A stretch of DNA of 64,000 nt from Dolomedes plantarius (Eukaryota; Arthropoda; Arachnida; Araneae; Dolomedidae), in the NCBI GenBank assembly GCA_907164885.2, contig OU015490.1, forward strand, positions 235,178,332 to 235,242,331. Direction: 5' to 3'. Both the position numbers and the translations under genes were made by a program. Below, piece after piece: positions 59,568-64,000 of this stretch. Position 1 is the first letter of the stretch; every line of letters starts with the position of its first letter. The notes under the pieces were generated by a model. That model was not told where the DNA came from, made no database searches, and worked only from the letters and a program-made list of their open reading frames with translations.

Positions 59568-60778
59568 CAGCAAAAAAGAACATTGCACTAAAAAGAGACA
59601 CAATTCAAGTTTTATTTACAGCCCTTACAGGTGTTCTATGTGTGAACCCTTGGTCACACGGCATACATCAATGCGATAGTCAAGTTTCTGCCAGACTCTA
59701 TTTAACATGGTACTATCAACGGTATTGATCGGATGTGTGATCCTTTCACGCAGTTCTGCTAAATCACGCGGCTAAAGGGCAAGAAAATAACGCCTTTGAC
59801 ATATCCCCACAAGAAAAAGTCACACGGTGTTAAATCCGATGAGCGTGGGAGCCAGGGCAAAAGAGGTACGTTATCTTCGGAAGCTCGCCCAATCGAACGA
59901 CGAAGTAATGGTGTGGTAAGGTAGTCACGCCCATCCCGCAGAAAATGGGTTGGCGCTCCCTCTTGTTGAAAAACGAAGTCGTCATCGTCGTGTTCCTGTA
60001 ATTACGTCATTAACCGCAATTATAGCTTATCCAGGTACACTACCGGTAACAGTCCGCCCCGTAAAAAAATGGCCCGTACACACTTCAGGAGGAGATAGCA
60101 CAGAACATATTAACTTTCGGGGAATCACCACAGTGTTCCACTACTGCATGTGGATTTTCGGTGCCACAAATGCGTAAATTGTGGCGGTTTACTTTGGCGG
60201 ACAAGTCAAAGGTGGATTCCTCACTAAAAGTCATTTTCTCCAGCAGTGAATAATTGGCTTGGAGATAGAAGCAAAAGTTCGTACAAGAAAAGCAATCCCT
60301 CCGAAGTCGGCGCTTGCACCATTGGCAATTGGTATGGCTTCATATGCAGAGTTTTGCGTAAAACTCGCCACATTGTTGGTTGCGAAATCCCCAATTCACG
60401 GCTTGCGCGAACGGTGGATTTCGTCGGGCAACTCAAAAACGTTTCCCGTACATCACTTACTGTTTCTGCAGATGCACCCGGCGGACCATTCCGTTGCTTA
60501 TCACACAAGCATCGCGTTTCATTGAACTTGTTGCACCATACATGAAATGTCTTGTCAGCGGGTCCCTGTGTTCGATATTTCGTACGAAATGCCCACTGCA
60601 CCAACACCACTGATTCCGATTTACCAAATTGCAAGACACAAAAGGCTTTTTGTTCGCTCGTGAACACCATTTTCATTCACTTACTGCTCTCAGTCAGATG
60701 TGTGCTGTCATGTACTACCATTTGCTGTGATAAAATCTTGAATTGTTTAAGTCTGTAGTGAAAAGTTCGATTTTGCTG
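59568..60778 (-). mobile_element. mariner-like transposon with degenerate transposase
   Basis: The left end CAGCAAAAAAGAACATTGCAC (first 20 bases at 59568) and the complement of the right end share CAGCAAAA, GAAC and CAC at the same spacing. TA lies at 59566-59567 and 60779-60780. The 1211-bp size is normal for the group. The minus-strand transposase is nearly complete but broken. Confidence 0.82.
59640..60676 (-). pseudogene. mariner-like transposase (arthropod DUF4817 type)
   Basis: The intact N-terminal frame (60224-60676) starts 'MVFTSEQKAFCVLQFGKSES' and has 'HVWCNKFNETRCL' and 'RASRELGISQPTMWRVLRKT', two helix-turn-helix regions. Downstream on the minus strand come 'MTFSEESTFDLS' (first catalytic position reads Ser-Glu-Glu-Ser, normally D-E-S), 'FVFQQEGAPTHF' (second Asp now Glu) and 'LPWLPRSSDLTPCDFFLWG' (third acidic residue retained). 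Several frameshifts separate the parts. The end reads 'RITHPINTVDSTMLNRVWQK'. The gene is related to the start found in the snap-back at 22258-22791. Confidence 0.82.
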
Positions 60779-60784
60779 TATTAT

Positions 60785-60830
60785 CTCTCTCTCTCTCTCT
60801 CTCTCACTATATATATATATATATATATAT
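60785..60830. repeat. (CT)n then (TA)n microsatellite
   Basis: About 10 CT units (60785-60805) followed by about 11 TA units. Confidence 0.93.
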
Positions 60831-62552
60831 AATAATTTATATATGTACATACTTTATATATGTACTATATATATGTGCATACTTTTTATTTATTTTTTTA
60901 TATAACATTTCATATTCCTTGTAAAGTCACCACTAAAACTCGAAACTTCAGAGAAATATTGTGATTATAGCACATTTTACATAGTGATGGAAGTAGAAAT
61001 TGATGACTTCAAACTTTACAAAACCAAGCACTGAGCGATAAACTTTTGTATTTTAACCAGACTATTAAACGTGAGCGTTTATCAGGGTAAGGGCCTATTA
61101 GCTGCGTCTTATGTCCTCCCAGACTTCACAAACATTGGTACCATTTGTTCACAGAAAATGAGAAAATAGCTAATTTATATGTGCAAATGATCGCGCGAGA
61201 AGGAAAATTTCAGACCATTGCATTTATTACACGATCAAGACTTGCATGCACATTGTAAAAAAGGGTATGCATATTAGGAATACTATAATGAAAGGGAAGA
61301 TTTACCAGCTATTATACGTAAATAACTTAATGGCCTATTTCATGCTTTTATTATGGTTGTATATTTTAATTTTCATACTTTAAGATCTTTAAGTCAATCT
61401 AGGATAAATATCACTATTGTTATAGTAATTACAGTTGCTTTTATATTTTATGAATAAGAATGTAAAATAATAAATCTGTTGCTGTGTACACCAGAAACTT
61501 ATTGGAAACTCGTTGCAAATATAAGATCCACAGACTCTGAAAAGAAAATAAACTATATATCACAATGGCATACAGTAATGAATTTCTCCGTTATTAAACT
61601 TGAAACGTTGATGAATACATGTTTTAAATTTAAACTACTTGTGTTTGATTTCATGATGGTTTGCTCGTTTGAATTTTTCTATACTTTTTTCGGATTGTAG
61701 CCAATTTGAAGAAAAGAAGGAAGAAGATTGTAAAGCTTGAATATATATAGCTATATAATATACATACTTTTAATTAGCTACAACTTGAATTGCATTTCTT
61801 TTATTGTGAAAATTTTCTGCAAATAAAGACAAATAAAATTCTACAATTAGACAATCACTCAATTAGACAAATTCTCAATTAGACAAATACAAGACGTTTT
61901 TATTTGATGAGAGGTACAAAAGGTTATTGCGTGAGATAAAAAAAAAACACAAACAAATATGTATATATAGGTGACTTCTAGCAATTACGGATAAAAGGTA
62001 GAACTGTTCAAGGACAAAGCATATTTTCCAATATTATATTTCCTAAAATTTAGTCAAAATTTAAACGTCAATTTAACTTAGTATCATGAAGCTTTTAATT
62101 TCTACAGAGCCGATAATTTTAAATCCCCACAAAAACATTATTCAAGGTATATCTAATTAAAGGGCATTTTAATAAGAATGTCATAGAATTTTATCCAAAG
62201 GGTAACCTAAAAGAAAGAAAAGTTTTAAGTCTTAATCTAGGAATGCTTTAAGGAAAGGGAAAAATATGATTATTTGCTGGATTAAAACAAGTTCTAAGAA
62301 ATATATGAGTATATTTTTATCAGAGAATAACTTCAAATATGCAGCTGAAAACGTATATATTTTTTAAACGTTTAGTGATATTAAAAATATAAACAACTGA
62401 TGGAATAAGGGCAAACTCACATTTAAAAAGTTAGGGAAAACTTTTTGGATCGATCTACAATATCAGTGACTATCTTATCTTGTTCGATAAAACATTTTTT
62501 TTCTGAATTTCAAGCTTCACCTTAACGGCCTGAATAGGATTAGAGATATCGC
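60831..62552. other. AT-rich non-coding stretch
   Basis: No gene was recognised. A short repeated 'caattagacaa' unit lies at 61841-61887. Confidence 0.45.
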
Positions 62553-62772
62553 AGGGATAGAAATGTTATACTACATGGGCTTTTAAAAGCTTGTTTCTAA
62601 GACCATTATTTTACAGTATCTTAATATGCATTAATCTCAAATAATATCTAGACTTGAATTGTAGGGATAGAAATGTTATACTACATGGGCTTTTAAAAGC
62701 TTGTTTCTAAGACCATTATTTTACAGTTTCTTAATATGCATTAATCTCAAATAATCTCTAGACTTGAATTAT
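62553..62772. repeat. Recent 110-bp tandem duplication
   Basis: Two copies (62553-62662 and 62663-62772), both starting 'agggatagaaatgttatact', differ at only a few bases, so the event is young. Confidence 0.95.
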
Positions 62773-62837
62773 TGCATCAGAGGAAATTAATCTTTACAAA
62801 ACTATAGAAATTTATTTAAACTAATCTAATAATTCCT

Positions 62838-62948
<111 letters not shown>

Positions 62949-62990
62949 TCAAGGTACATAATTTACATAAAAGATACATATCAAGTTAAT

Positions 62991-63056
62991 AAACAAAATT
63001 GTATCACAATTCGTAACGTGTTTAAACACGTTACGAATTGTGATACAATTTTGTTT
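62991..63056. repeat. Perfect 66-bp palindrome
   Basis: The 33 bases from 62991 to 63023 are exactly reverse-complemented by 63024-63056 with no spacer; the centre is GTTTAAAC. Symmetry breaks immediately outside. Confidence 0.97.
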
Positions 63057-63057
63057 C

Positions 63058-63101
63058 CGCTCCTGTGACATTTGGTTACAGCTCCTGTGACATTTGGTTA
63101 T
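63058..63101. repeat. 22-bp tandem duplication
   Basis: 'gctcctgtgacatttggtta' occurs twice in a row with a 22-bp period, next to the palindrome. Confidence 0.93.
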
Positions 63102-63661
63102 AACAATTTTCTACATTAAAAATTATATTTTAACAATACAGTGCAATAGGTGCATGACGTATATTACGCTTAAATTTTGTACGTATAAGTGTGCTGTAAA
63201 TACAAAAAAAAGTCATTATTTTGAGGTAGTAATAACCAAAATTCTCAGATCAGCATTTTTCTTTCATTTATATTCTACTTCAAAATATATATATAAATAG
63301 AATACCAACCTCTAAAAATGTTTGTCATTTCAGTTTTCCATTTATTCCCTAGATTTACTTGTGCATTTCGGCCTTAATGGTTTCACACCTATATTAAACA
63401 GTTTTCACGAGGAAAGAAATGTCCCTAGATAAGCATTGTGGGAAAGTTGCAGCTGCGAGTCTCCAGGCTAGAATCATGCTTCCATGCTGTGTGTCTACAT
63501 TTTCTCTTAGGCCAATTTATGGATTTATTAGTTTTGTATTGCTTCAAATTCTTCGAAACGTATCTGAAAGAAAATTAGTCTTTCTTTACTGGATTTTAAA
63601 TGGTTTTATATGATTTTATTGCAATTTTTTCCTAATTAAAATTCTGGGATTTAAAAAGTTT
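63102..63661. other. Non-coding stretch
   Basis: Short open frames (63094-63300 and 63419-63613) have no motif. Confidence 0.4.
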
Positions 63662-63664
63662 CAC

Positions 63665-63743
<79 letters not shown>
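63662..63743. repeat. Compound microsatellite (CA)n then (TA)n
   Basis: About 21 CA units followed by about 19 TA units, the same order as at 8230-8305. Confidence 0.95.
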
Positions 63744-63746
<3 letters not shown>

Positions 63747-64000
63747 ACAGTAGATAATACATCTAGCAGAGAAAACGTAGAAAACAAATTATCTAAGTTT
63801 TATAATATACACTGAGAACAGATGCATTGAAGAATTTATACTAATAGACTAACCAAACAACCTAACCGGAATTTACATTTAAGCAATATATCATTTATCT
63901 TACCCATGAATAGCCATTATTAGCCACTTGATTAAAACAATGCATTATACATCTAAAAATGTATTACTATTACAACCCCTTTTCCTTTGGTATTTGCAAT

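Overview
This is a eukaryotic, very AT-rich, gene-poor window. It carries long (TA)n and (CA)n microsatellites and a dense layer of transposable elements typical of arthropods: Ty3/gypsy-type LTR elements, Tc1/mariner, piggyBac and hAT elements, Helitrons, jockey-like LINE fragments and tRNA-derived SINEs. An arthropod is the best reading, and a large repeat-rich arachnid genome would fit, but species and class cannot be fixed from the sequence. No exon of a host gene, rRNA or functional tRNA was recognised. Every recognisable protein belongs to a mobile element, and only two long reading frames are intact: a gag at 32473-34533 and a Tc1 transposase at 46632-47672.

Layout. 1-5750: internal part of a dead Ty3/gypsy-type retrotransposon (gag, protease, RT, RNase H, integrase), split by two LTR-like insertions whose 5-bp target duplications can still be read (ATGGG and AATAC). 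5751-20850: mostly non-coding, with a candidate solo LTR, a hairpin beside a TA microsatellite, three non-autonomous DNA elements (one pogo-like, with a hAT MITE nested in it), a jockey-like RT remnant and a tRNA-derived SINE. 20853-25075: a dead Tc1, a large snap-back built from two copies of a mariner 5' end, a mariner fragment and a LINE RNase H fragment. 26169-31540: microsatellites, a SINE body, a dead piggyBac and an old 685-bp tandem duplication.

31909-35499: a young LTR retrotransposon whose two LTRs differ by one base. It has a 4-bp target duplication, a primer-binding site and an intact 686-aa gag, but no pol, so it looks like a terminal-repeat gag-only element that must be mobilised in trans. 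36117-42330: a Tc1 relic, a piggyBac-type MITE interrupted by a mariner, and LTR-like GC islands. 44955-47808: a LINE RNase H fragment ending at a mariner-type MITE, then a structurally complete Tc1 element.

52590-59462: a Helitron-like element of about 6.9 kb with recognisable ends, lying inside a (TA)n tract. Its only coding matter is the C-terminal end of the Helitron helicase, tandemly triplicated with a period of about 1.86 kb. The three copies share stop codons in a mosaic pattern. 59568-60778: a mariner-like element with intact ends and a broken transposase. 60785-64000: microsatellites, a recent 110-bp tandem duplication and a perfect 66-bp palindrome.

The parts interact as a transposon community rather than as a pathway: nested insertions give a relative chronology, and the gag-only LTR element, the MITEs and the Helitron all depend on enzymes encoded elsewhere.
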